Below are positions 18,458 through 26,633 of a stretch of DNA of 64,000 bases, in pieces. The stretch is from Planctomyces sp. SH-PL62 (GTDB lineage Bacteria > Planctomycetota > Planctomycetia > Isosphaerales > Isosphaeraceae). The stretch lies in assembly GCF_001610895.1 (NCBI RefSeq), contig NZ_CP011273.1, positions 3,100,001-3,164,000 on the forward strand. The letters are read 5' to 3'. Made by a program: the position numbers and the translations under genes. Within the stretch, counting starts at the first letter, position 1, and every line of letters starts with the position of its first letter. The notes beneath the pieces were generated by a model that was not told the DNA's origin, searched no databases, and worked only from the letters and a program-made list of their open reading frames with translations.

Positions 18458-20114
18458 TTACTCCATGTAGCCCAGGTCCATGAGCCGCTGTTCGAGGATG
18501 GCCTGCTCCTCGTCGGTGTACTCGAAGGCGGGCTGGTGGGGGCCGTTGATCGGCCGCTTGGCGGGTTCGTCGAGGCGGGTGACGGGGCTCGCGGCGCGGC
18601 CGGAGCCGAGGGGCGATCCTTCCATGTGCGACGGGACGGACTGGCCCAGGAGGCTCAGGACCGTGGGGGCGACGTCGATCAGGCGGCCGTTGAGGTTCCG
18701 CCCGGCCGCGAGGCCCGCGCCGGCGAGGGCCACGACCCCTTCGGGGCGGTGCGTGCCGGTCAGGTTCGGGTCGGAGCGGACCCAGTCCCCGGGGCCGGTC
18801 CCGGCCAGCTTGGTCCGCACCCAGTAGGCGGCGTCGGGCAGGGCGATGAGGTCGGGGTAGCCCTCCCGCGCGGGATCGACGCCGTAGGCTTCGGCCGTGT
18901 CGATGATCCGGGGGAAGAGGCGGCGGCCGTCCTCGGGGTGTCGGGCGTCGGCGAGGGCCTCGGCGGCGGCGTCGCGGGCCTCGTCGATCTCGCGGGGCGT
19001 GAACAGGGGGGCGGCGTGGCGGGTGGTCCCCCGGCGCGAGGGGGAGTTGACGTAGACCATCGCCGCGGTGTCCTGATGGGGGGCGAAGGCCAGGGTCCGC
19101 GACCAGTCGAACGGGAACGACGCGGCCACCGACTGGTCGAACGAGGCTGAACGGGCCGTCGGGTCGTTCCGCTTGGCCTTCCAGACCCGCAGGCGATCGA
19201 CGGCCTGTCGGCCCCGGCGGGCCAGCTTGCGGCCGATCCCCGCCTTCTGGGCGAGCCCGGCGTCGAGCAGGATCTGGTTGACGTCGATCCGGCCCTGGCA
19301 GGGGCCGAAGCCGTGGTCGCTGACGACCAGCACGGCCGCCCCCGCGCCGAGGCCGCCTCGCAGAGCATGCCGATCGCGCGGTCCAGGCCCCGGATCACCT
19401 CCTCGGCGGCGGCGTTCCAGTCGGGCTCGTCGACGCCCGTCTCATCCACGTTCAGGTATCGCCAGGCCCGGTGCTGGAACGGGTCCAGGTTCTGGAACTG
19501 GACCATCAGCGCGGACCAGTCCGGGAACATCCGGTCGGCCAGCAGGCCCCCTCGGCGCGTCCCCGGAAGCTCTCGGCGGTGAGCCGGGCGTTGGTCCGCA
19601 GCTCGTCGAGCGTCTGGGGGGCGCGCTTCCAGAAGTAGCGCAGGGAGTAGTCCGGGGCCTCGGCCTTCAGCCTGGCGGCGAATTCCGGCGAGCCCTGGAG
19701 CGCGGCGTCGAGGTGGGGGGCGTCCATCCCCGAGACGACCACGCCGTTGATTTTCGGGGGCGGGAAGAGGCCCGGGGCGTTCAGGCAGGCGGCCGATCGG
19801 CCGGCGTCGCTGAGGATCCGCCAGAGGTTCGGCACGCGGACGCGGCCGGAGTGGTTGACCTTCATCCGGTCGGCGGCGGCGTCGTAATAGCGATGGTCGA
19901 AGACGCCGTGGCGGGACGGGGTGCAGCCGGTGGCCATCGAGGTCCACGCGGCTGTCGTCACCGGCGGCTCGACCGACGTCAGGACGCCGTGCGCCGCCGA
20001 GCGGAGCAGGGCGTCCAGGTTCGGCATCGCGCCCCGACGCCGCATCGGGTCGAGGACCGTCCAGGTGGCGCCGTCGAGGCCGAGGATCAGTACGCGATCG
20101 AGGGATGCCGCCAT
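18458..20114 (-). CDS. Alkaline-phosphatase-superfamily phosphodiesterase/nucleotide pyrophosphatase-like protein with two frame breaks
   Basis: Three frames join into one protein. The N-terminal part has ILGLDGATWTVLDPM (metal-binding Asp) and PPVTTAAWTSMATGC with the nucleophile Thr/Ser region. The middle has DWSALMVQFQNLDPFQHRAW. The C-terminal part has VVSDHGFG, the canonical metal-binding D-H, then a substrate-domain tail. The breaks fall in C5 runs at 19547-19551 and 19339-19343. Adding one base at each restores reading through EGGLLADRMF and ARGAAVLVVSDHG and gives exactly 553 codons (552 residues). The family hydrolyses phosphodiesters or transfers phospho groups. The gene overlaps the upstream methyltransferase by 28 bp. 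I read it as functional in the organism. Confidence 0.75.
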
Positions 20115-20905
20115 GCGCCTTGGCCCTTGCTGTCATGGATCATCGGGATGGGGGAACCGTTGACGGCCGGATCGACGCGCAGCTCGCGCGCCGTCGCCGC
20201 GGTCGTCGCCGCGACGGTCTCGGCCCCGGTCTCCACGCTGAACTCGGTGTGGTAGTAGCCGGCGAGCGCCTGGCGCTCCCCCTTGGAGCGGTAGAGCAGG
20301 CCGAGTCGCTTGCGGAGCTTCTGGCGGAGCGGGACGGCGGCCTCGGCCTCGGCCAGGCAGCGGTCATAGGCCGCCGTCAGGGCTCGGGCGCGGTCGTGGA
20401 AGTCGGCCGGGGCCGGGGTCTTGACCCCCATCGCCATGACCGAGTGCGGGAACGACCGGAAGCCCTGCGAGCCGACGACGCGGCCGTCGTAGGGGCGCAT
20501 CATCCGCTTGAGGCAGCTCGGGGTCATCCGCCAGTAGTCGTCCGGGTAGGCGTGGATCCGGAAGTTCAGGGGGGAGGTGATGACGAAGATCCCCCCCGGC
20601 TTGAGGATCCGGAAGACCTCGTCGAAGGCGCGACGGACCTCGAACACGTGCTCGAAGGTCTCGATGCAGAGGACCGCGCCGGCGGACTCGTCGGCCATAC
20701 TGATGGCCGAGACGTCCTCGATCCGGTCGACTCCCAGGCCGGCCCTCATGTCGCAGCCGATGAAGTCCTTGCCCGCGAACATCCCCCTCAGATTGGCGTA
20801 GCCTTCCTGACCCTCGACCTGATACGAACCGAACTCCACGATGGGCGTCGGGCAGTCGAAGGTCTCGGCCACAAGGCGGCAGAACGCCTTGTTGTGGTCT
20901 CGCAT
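20087..20905 (-). CDS. SAM-dependent methyltransferase
   Basis: This 272-residue class I methyltransferase has IVEFGSYQVEGQE in the motif I position, FIGCDMRAGLGVD after strand 2, and ETFEHVFEVRRAFDEVFRIL followed by KPGG. The last block is the classical methyltransf_11 signature. A C-terminal helical extension of about 90 residues is specific to this protein. Its 3' end overlaps the start of the AlkP-superfamily gene by 28 bp, so the two are translationally coupled and may act on the same glycan or lipid. The acceptor is unknown. Confidence 0.8.
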   Translation of the reverse strand: MRDHNKAFCRLVAETFDCPTPIVEFGSYQVEGQEGYANLRGMFAGKDFIGCDMRAGLGVDRIEDVSAISMADESAGAVLCIETFEHVFEVRRAFDEVFRILKPGGIFVITSPLNFRIHAYPDDYWRMTPSCLKRMMRPYDGRVVGSQGFRSFPHSVMAMGVKTPAPADFHDRARALTAAYDRCLAEAEAAVPLRQKLRKRLGLLYRSKGERQALAGYYHTEFSVETGAETVAATTAATARELRVDPAVNGSPIPMIHDSKGQGAWRHPSIAY

Positions 20906-21142
20906 CGTTGTTGCTCCTCCATGAGCCTGATGGTCGGCGGACCGAGGGGTGACGGGCGGAGCGAATGCTCCCCGGAAATCGGCGGGATCTTAGACCCAAC
21001 ACCAGGATCGGTCAATCGCAACTGATCGGAGACCCCTGGTCCCGGGGGCGTCGTCCCCCGCGTGCGAGGCGGTCCGCGGGCTGCTATCATGATTCCGGCG
21101 GGGAGGGGATCGCGCCGCGGGCCTTGATTCGGGAGCGTCGGC

Positions 21143-22354
21143 ATGGGTTGGATCGGACGACGGGCGTTCGCGGCGATGGCGATCGCGGGGGTGTGTCTGG
21201 CGTCGGCCTCGGCGTCCGAGCCCGAGAAGATCGACCTGTTCGAAGCCGGGCGCGACGGCCGTGCGATGTACCGCATCCCCGGCGTGGTCGTCACGGCGAA
21301 AGGGACGGTCCTGGCGTACTGCGAAGGCCGCAAGAGCGGCAGCGACTGGGCGGACATCGACGTCTTCCTGAGACGTAGCGAGGACGGCGGCCGGACGTGG
21401 GGACCGCCGGCCCGGATCGCCCATCTCGGACCGGCCGTGCCGCCGAACCCGGTCGCCCCGAAATCGCGGGGCGACGGGGCGCGCACCACGAACAACCCGG
21501 TGGCCGTGGTCGACCGCTCGGGCGTCGTCCACATGCTCTACGGCGTCGAGTACGCTCGATGCTTCTACATGAAGAGCGACGACGACGGCCGGACGTTCTC
21601 CCCGCCCGTGGACGTCACCGCCGCGTTCGAGGCGTTCCGGCCGGAGTACGACTGGAAGGTGATCGCGGTCGGCCCCGGCCACGGCGTTCAACTCGCGAGC
21701 GGACGGCTCGTCGTCTCGGCCTGGATGTCGCTCGGCACCGGGGGGAACGGCCACCACCCCTCGGTCGCCTGCACGATCGTCAGCGACGACGCCGGCGCGA
21801 CCTGGCGTCGAGGGGCGATCGTCGCCCCCGCCACGCCGGATCACCACGACCCCAGCGAGCCGGCGATCGTCCAGCTCGCCGACGGCCGGGTGATGCTCAA
21901 CATCCGCAACACGTCGCCCGCCCTGCGACGGCTCGCCACCACCAGCCCCGACGGCGAGACCGGATGGACGAAGCCGACGTTCGTCGACGACCTCCCCGAG
22001 CCCATCTGCATGGGAAGCCTCGTCCGCCTCCCCGCCGAGCTGGGCGTCGGGCCGGACCGCATCCTCTTCGCCCAGCCTCACAAGCCCCCGGTCGCCCCGG
22101 GCTCGACCCCGCCGAAGGGCTGGAACGACCGCCGGAACCTCGCGATCAAGGTCAGCCTCGACGGCGGCGCGACCTGGCCCCTGGTCAAGACCCTCGAACC
22201 CGGCCCGAGCGCGTACAGCGACCTCGCCGTCCTCCCCGACGGCACCGTCCTCTGCTTCTACGAACGCAGCCTCGCCGAAGGCCCGGACGCGAAGGGCTCC
22301 CCCTACGGTCGACTCACCCTCGCCCGCATCCCGCCGGACTGGCTCCCCGAGTAA
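21143..22354 (+). CDS. Exo-alpha-sialidase (neuraminidase) family protein
   Basis: This 403-residue secreted sialidase has a signal peptide (about 1-24) and the arginine-triad motif YRIPGVVVT near residue 43. Three Asp-boxes (SEDGGRTW, SDDAGATW and SLDGGATW) mark propeller blades. SGSDWADIDVF holds the catalytic acid, and YSDLAVLPDGTVLCFYE carries the Tyr nucleophile region and a Glu. It would cleave terminal sialic acid or a related keto-sugar from glycans outside the cell. It faces the enolase-superfamily gene across the island, and the direct repeat at 22382 shows that gene's 3' end once lay, or was copied, just 27 bp downstream. Confidence 0.88.
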   Translation: MGWIGRRAFAAMAIAGVCLASASASEPEKIDLFEAGRDGRAMYRIPGVVVTAKGTVLAYCEGRKSGSDWADIDVFLRRSEDGGRTWGPPARIAHLGPAVPPNPVAPKSRGDGARTTNNPVAVVDRSGVVHMLYGVEYARCFYMKSDDDGRTFSPPVDVTAAFEAFRPEYDWKVIAVGPGHGVQLASGRLVVSAWMSLGTGGNGHHPSVACTIVSDDAGATWRRGAIVAPATPDHHDPSEPAIVQLADGRVMLNIRNTSPALRRLATTSPDGETGWTKPTFVDDLPEPICMGSLVRLPAELGVGPDRILFAQPHKPPVAPGSTPPKGWNDRRNLAIKVSLDGGATWPLVKTLEPGPSAYSDLAVLPDGTVLCFYERSLAEGPDAKGSPYGRLTLARIPPDWLPE

Positions 22355-22381
22355 ACGCCGCGCCGGGAGCGCCCGCCCCGT

Positions 22382-22425
22382 TCATCTCCGCGGACGGACC
22401 TCGACCGCCTCGCGGAGATACGCCG
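22382..22425. repeat. Left copy of 44-bp direct repeat flanking the accessory island
   Basis: It matches 27509-27552 at 41 of 44 positions, and the inner 32 bp (22394-22425) match perfectly. The sequence equals the last codons and stop of the enolase-superfamily gene: read on the minus strand it encodes AYLREAVEVRPRR then TGA. It is detached from any gene here. It is a candidate attachment-site copy. Confidence 0.7.
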
Positions 22426-22756
22426 ACTTGCGACGAACTCTTCAGAAAATCCACTTCGGCATGCAGGCGTGATGTTGAACCTAAAGCGCCGTCACAGACT
22501 TCAGTGCCCAATTCGTTAGCCCCTTCTCTGGTATTCCCAGATCGGCTGCGTTAGGTACGTGGCTACCCATCCAAAATAAATCGAGTCTCGAAAAGTGCTG
22601 ATTTCTGGCGAACAGTATCTTGAGAGAGAGACTCCGACAGGCCTATGCTGGCTATTGTGGCAGAACTCTCGACCGAAAGGCCTGAGCGGGCATCTGCTCC
22701 AGCAAGCATCGACGCCGCGATCTGGCTGCTTCCTTAACGTGGGGGGCGAAATCCAC
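22426..22756. other. Island leader, lower-GC, no recognised gene
   Basis: Base composition drops sharply just after the direct repeat. The hydrolase frame stays open from 22595, but the segment before 22757 codes no conserved feature, so I treat this region as promoter or leader. No convincing -35/-10 pair was found. Confidence 0.45.
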
Positions 22757-24154
22757 ATGGCCGAGCTCTACAAATTTGAGGACCGGCGGAGCCCAGTCCC
22801 TACGGGGATTGTGAAGTGCGTTGGGGACGTCGTGTTCGTTCATGGGTTGAACGGTGATGCCTACGCAACATGGGCTGCGGGCGAGGGGGAGGGGGACACA
22901 TGGCCGCGATGGTTAAAGGAGGACCTGTCTGAGCTGGATGTTTGGTCTCTCGGATACGAGGTCCGTGCGAACCGGTGGTCAGGCTGGTCTATGCAGTTGT
23001 CCGATCGAGCGACAAACGTCGTCGATCGCCTCACGCATTACCAAATTGGGGCTAGGCCGGTTGTCTTCGTTTGCCACAGCATGGGGGGCCTACTAATCAA
23101 ACAGGTGCTTCGCAACTGCTTGGACTCTAATCTCAAAGCTCATAAGGCGATTGCAGCCAATACCCGCGGGATCGCTTTCCTCGCGACTCCGCATCTCGGC
23201 TCCGGACTGGCTGATCTGGTGCTAAGATTGCCGTTCTATGAACCCACGGTTGCTGTGAAAGAATTGAAGAAGAACGCGGTGCAACTGCGTAACTTGAACA
23301 CCTGGTATCGTAATCATTGCGACAGATTGAGGATTCAAAACAGCGTTTGGGTTGAATCGAGAAGTATGTTTGGCGTGAGAATCGTAGATGAAATAAGTGG
23401 AGACCCGGGCATACGGGACGTTGACGCAGTTCCATTGGATAACCAACACGTCGACATCACCAAGCCGCCGGGCAGATGGGCACAACAATACGTCGGTGTC
23501 GAGAATTTCGTCGCCAAATGCCTTGAGATCCAGGCGCCACCTGCCGCGTTTCCACCGTTGCCCACCTCCACACCTTCTCCCAAGCCCCGGCTCGGTCGGC
23601 TGAAGCTTATAGTGGGCTTCTGCCTTGCCCTGACCTTAGCAGTGGTGGCCTGGGCCGCGTTGACGGGGGATCCGTGTAGGCAACCTCCTGATCCTGCAAT
23701 GATTGAAGAATCAATTAGGAAAAACTTCGCTTTGCTAGAAGGTGTGCCTCCCAACAGCATGGAGGACGGGTCGGTAGGGGAAAGTCGTTTAGTACGGGCT
23801 GTTTTTGTAAGCTTGCCGCTCTCACACGGCGATCTTACACCCGTAGAGCGGGTCATTAGGTATATGGAGTCGCAGGGAGAATTTTCTAAAAATGGAACTA
23901 AGGATGTCCATTTGGAATCGGTTATAAAAAGATTGCCTGAGATACGTCAGGCGAGATTGAATTGGCTACGGGATGAAGTCCTGCCATCTCTCCACGAATC
24001 GCAGTCCGACACGTTCGAACTCCCGTCCATGGCATACATCGACCCGTCGCGGGGTCGAACGAAGGTCGTGATTACGCGTAAGGACGCGCAATCGCAGATT
24101 CGCTGTCTGGAGAAGGCGTCCCTCGACACCAATACCTTCCAAGGGAATGACTAA
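22757..24154 (+). CDS. SERAC1-like alpha/beta hydrolase with transmembrane helix and C-terminal novel domain
   Basis: The ATG at 22757 begins a compact hydrolase N-terminus. The frame continues up to 22595 without conserved features. The protein has 465 residues. The hydrolase domain (about 20-260) has the oxyanion motif VFVHGLNG, the nucleophile elbow VCHSMGGLL (Ser108) and NQHVDITKP with the likely catalytic His231, as in SERAC1/PGAP1-type lipases. A Pro-rich linker leads to one transmembrane helix (about 283-302). Positive residues precede it, so the hydrolase should be cytoplasmic and the C-terminus outside. Residues about 315-465 form an unrecognised domain with RAVFVSL (about 347-353), Trp403 in RLNWLR and ELPSMAY. 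This domain recurs twice in the next gene. The low GC suggests transfer. Confidence 0.75.
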   Translation: MAELYKFEDRRSPVPTGIVKCVGDVVFVHGLNGDAYATWAAGEGEGDTWPRWLKEDLSELDVWSLGYEVRANRWSGWSMQLSDRATNVVDRLTHYQIGARPVVFVCHSMGGLLIKQVLRNCLDSNLKAHKAIAANTRGIAFLATPHLGSGLADLVLRLPFYEPTVAVKELKKNAVQLRNLNTWYRNHCDRLRIQNSVWVESRSMFGVRIVDEISGDPGIRDVDAVPLDNQHVDITKPPGRWAQQYVGVENFVAKCLEIQAPPAAFPPLPTSTPSPKPRLGRLKLIVGFCLALTLAVVAWAALTGDPCRQPPDPAMIEESIRKNFALLEGVPPNSMEDGSVGESRLVRAVFVSLPLSHGDLTPVERVIRYMESQGEFSKNGTKDVHLESVIKRLPEIRQARLNWLRDEVLPSLHESQSDTFELPSMAYIDPSRGRTKVVITRKDAQSQIRCLEKASLDTNTFQGND

Positions 24155-25304
24155 GATGATCTACTACCAGGTGATCTTTCTCTTGTTCGAGTCCCTCGCT
24201 TTCCTTCGTATCCAGGAGGGCTCGGACGCGAGCATTTTGATAACGCAACTCCCGCTGGTAGTTTTAGTACAGGCACCGAGCGAGGCGGCACCTGGTCTTC
24301 CCGAGGTGGACCCGCGCGGGGATGCGGTCGAGAGCACTAGACGGGCGATAAACGAAGAAATCGACAGGAGGTTGGACCCTAACTCTGTTTACATGAGAGC
24401 GCAAGCTGGCAGGCTCGCCAATTTTCCTCGTCAGGTTGTCAATCGGGCTGTTTTTGAAAGTTTATATTCTGCCCAAGGCGACGAGGGGATTGTCTTGGAT
24501 GCGTTGAGACTCGTTAAGAAAAACAGGAGAAGCTTCCCCATAGATTTGGGGGTGGAGGCTGTGGATGTTTCCTGGGTTAGAAAGGCCAGACAAGACTGGG
24601 TGGCTTTGGCCCTTCGCTCCCTCGATGCCCAGGAGGCCGTAGGGAAGGGAGAAGAGGTGGTCCTACTGGAGATCCCTCCTCAGTTGTGGATCACGAGCAT
24701 GGACGGGAAGCACGTCGCGTCCGACCCGGTGACGAGTAATCTGAGGCAGCGGCTGGAGAGGGAGCGAGACTACTTAGCTGCTGGGACTAGCGGCTTCGAG
24801 CTCTCAGCTCGCCATGTAGCTAGTTTGATTGCGGCGAGCTTCTCGAATCCTGCAGAGCCATTTTTAATGTCGAAGTTGCTGCGAGGCGAGGAGATCGGCC
24901 GTGAGTATTTTTATGCCCGAATGTACCAGGCTGTTTTTCTTAACGTCGGCAAGTTTTACGCGGACGCAAATTTGCTGGCAGACGCCTTGGATATTGTGAA
25001 CGAGACAGTGCCAGGCACTGCAGATGTCAAGAACCCATTGTTGAACGAATTTCAGAATATCAGAGTCCAACGTATCAATTGGTTGCGCACCTCCGTGATC
25101 CCCGCACTCGAAACGATGGAGCGGGCTCCACGGGAGGTCTATGCGAATCAAGCAGCTCCTCAACAGCCGTCCGGATTTGGCGTAGATCTCCCGAGCATCG
25201 CGTGGGTGCTGAGGGATCCCTATCGCACCGGCATGCCAAAGGAATTCTTTTACAGCTCAAGCGACGCAGCAGCGGAGGAGGAACTACTCCGCAGAGCGAG
25301 ATAA
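24147..25304 (+). CDS. Exported or membrane-anchored protein with two copies of the same novel domain
   Basis: The start overlaps the stop of the hydrolase gene by 8 nt (ATGACTAA), so the genes are translationally coupled. The 385-residue protein has two hydrophobic N-terminal stretches (about 5-20 and 29-44), which suggests a signal anchor. Two copies of the unrecognised domain follow. The first (about 66-210) has RAVFESL (100-106), Trp151 and LEIPPQLWI. The second (about 215-385) has QAVFLNV (261-267), Trp312 in INWLR and DLPSIAW. A-V-F to Trp spans exactly the same number of residues in both copies. No known catalytic motif is present. It probably works with the hydrolase, either as a ligand-sensing partner or as a lid. 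This is inference. Confidence 0.7.
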   Translation: MTKMIYYQVIFLLFESLAFLRIQEGSDASILITQLPLVVLVQAPSEAAPGLPEVDPRGDAVESTRRAINEEIDRRLDPNSVYMRAQAGRLANFPRQVVNRAVFESLYSAQGDEGIVLDALRLVKKNRRSFPIDLGVEAVDVSWVRKARQDWVALALRSLDAQEAVGKGEEVVLLEIPPQLWITSMDGKHVASDPVTSNLRQRLERERDYLAAGTSGFELSARHVASLIAASFSNPAEPFLMSKLLRGEEIGREYFYARMYQAVFLNVGKFYADANLLADALDIVNETVPGTADVKNPLLNEFQNIRVQRINWLRTSVIPALETMERAPREVYANQAAPQQPSGFGVDLPSIAWVLRDPYRTGMPKEFFYSSSDAAAEEELLRRAR

Positions 25305-25310
25305 ACGACT

Positions 25311-25545
25311 TGAGTTCTGCCCCGAGAAGTTGGACCGGTTAAACCAGAGCTTCTCGGCCAGATTACATGCCCCGAAAGGTTGGACCGGCGAAACGAGAGC
25401 TTTTCGGCCCGACGTGGCTTGCTTCATCCCGGCCGCGGTCGATGCGAACTCCTCGGGGGCCAGATCGCCCAAGGCACCATGGATGGCCTATGTTAAGGCC
25501 TACGTTGGCAGACCCAAGTTTATGCCTAGATTGGCTTAATGCCTA
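25311..25545 (-). mobile_element. Remnant of an IS3-family insertion sequence (transposase C-terminus and one end)
   Basis: On the minus strand the frame reads IHGALGDLAPEEFASTAAG, the typical C-terminal end of IS3-family integrase-core transposases. The element edge at 25311 begins TGAGTTCTGCCCCGAGAAGT, which resembles IS3 terminal repeats. It lies 6 bp after the stop of the preceding gene. A 50-bp unit is tandemly duplicated at 25318-25367 and 25368-25417. The upstream transposase and the other end are missing. Confidence 0.6.
25318..25417. repeat. Two tandem 50-bp units, each with internal inverted repeat
   Basis: Unit 1 (25318-25367) and unit 2 (25368-25417) share most positions in their first 37 bases, including GTTGGACCGG. 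Each unit has flanking inverted arms, for example CCGAGAAG / CTTCTCGG. They lie at the IS3 remnant's end and probably arose by duplication of its terminal region. Confidence 0.6.
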
Positions 25546-25565
25546 AGTAGGGTAAGTCCGGGACT

Positions 25566-26420
25566 TTGGGGAGACCGCCGAGATCCAAGTGTCGATTTTC
25601 GGCAGCAAATCGTGGGCGGACGGCCATGAGCGCTCTAGAGGCGGAGCGGATGTTCAGAGGACCGCCGACGGCCACGTCCCGATCGCAGCTCGTAGACGAA
25701 TCGGTCACGCCCTGGTATCACTGCGTCTCACGGTGCGTCCGGAGGGCCCGCCTCTGCGGCGGCGACCCTCCGTCGACTGCGGCGGCTTCGCCGTGATGGA
25801 CAACCATCTCCATCTGCTGCTGCGCCTCGATTCCTGCCGGGTGCGAGTCCGGTCGGATGAGGAGGTCGCTCGACGCTGGCTGACGCTCTTTCCCATTCGC
25901 GACCTCGAGGGAGAGTCCCTGGCGGTGCTGGACGAGCGGGGCCGCCGATTCTCGGGCGATTTCGCCTGGATCGCCGCCGTACGGAAGCGGCTGTCGGAGC
26001 TGGGCTGGTTCATTAAGCGTCTGAAGGAGCCGCTGGCCCGACGAGCCAACCGTGAGGGCGGCTGCACCGGAGCCTTCTGGGAAGGACGGTTCCGCAGCGT
26101 CCCCGTGCGGGATCAGGAAGTCTTGCTGGCCGTCGCCGCTGACATCGACCTGAATCCGTTCGCCGCCGGCGCCGCGGAGACGCCCGAGGCTCGCGGCGGA
26201 CCTCGCTTCGCGAGCGGCTCGCCCCCGGCCCGTTGCGACGGACCGACGACCGCCGCCATGAAATCGGCCTGTGGCTGTCGCCGACGAACGACCGCGGCGA
26301 GCCCGGCGGCCATACGCCTTGGTCCCCGGCCACACGTCGGCCTCGCCTTTGGAACTGGTCGACGCCGCCGACCGCATCCCCCGCCTCGCGACGGCAAGGC
26401 CGCTCTCCCTCGCGCGGCGG
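25566..26420 (+). pseudogene. Decayed IS200-like (REP-associated Y1-type) transposase
   Basis: The protein is spread over several frames. WYHCVSRCVRRARLCGGD, the start of the family, is in the frame of 25566. FAVMDNHLHLLLRL (the HUH metal-binding His pair), the SDEEVARRWLTLFP region, WFIKRLKEPLARRANREGG, GAFWEGRFRS and AADIDLNPFAAG follow in another frame after an apparent internal deletion near 25780. LWLSPTNDRGEP and LELVDAADRI continue in two further frames. An intact member is the single-strand transposase linked to REP/BIME repeats. This copy cannot be active. The breaks are not at homopolymers, so this looks like true decay. Confidence 0.7.
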
Positions 26421-26554
26421 CGTCGATCTTCGTCCGCCGCACCTCGAAGCGGATGCCCCGGCTCTGCCACGGCGTCGACCGGGAGAACTTCCCGAGGTAC
26501 CTGGCCGGGTACGAATTCCGGTACAATCGCCGTGACGGGCATCGTCTTCGATAG
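26421..26554 (+). pseudogene. C-terminal scrap of an ISXO2/IS1595-like transposase
   Basis: The segment RTSKRMPRLCHGVDRENFPR followed by YLAGYEFRYNRRD matches the C-terminal end of ISXO2-like (IS1595) transposases, where the pattern V-S-R-x-x-L-x-R-Y-x-x-E-F-x-F-R-Y-N is usual. It is fused by chance to the frame of the preceding IS200-like relic. Nothing upstream of it survives. Confidence 0.5.
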
Positions 26555-26633
26555 GCTTTACAGATCGAGACTCCTCAAGGGCCTCTCGCCCTGGGAAATC
26601 CCCGGTCGCCACAATCAAAAGGGCAGGATTCGC

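Noticed and set aside
18458-20114. Calling the AlkP-superfamily gene a true pseudogene
   Set aside because: Both breaks are single-base deficits in C5 runs and all catalytic motifs are intact, so an assembly error is more likely.
25318-25417. Possible CRISPR or phage-type array
   Set aside because: Two directly adjacent units without spacers, best explained as duplicated IS-end sequence.
26271-26633. N-terminal extension of the YebC-like frame
   Set aside because: The codons are transposon debris. YebC homology begins at 26634, with a ribosome site just before it.
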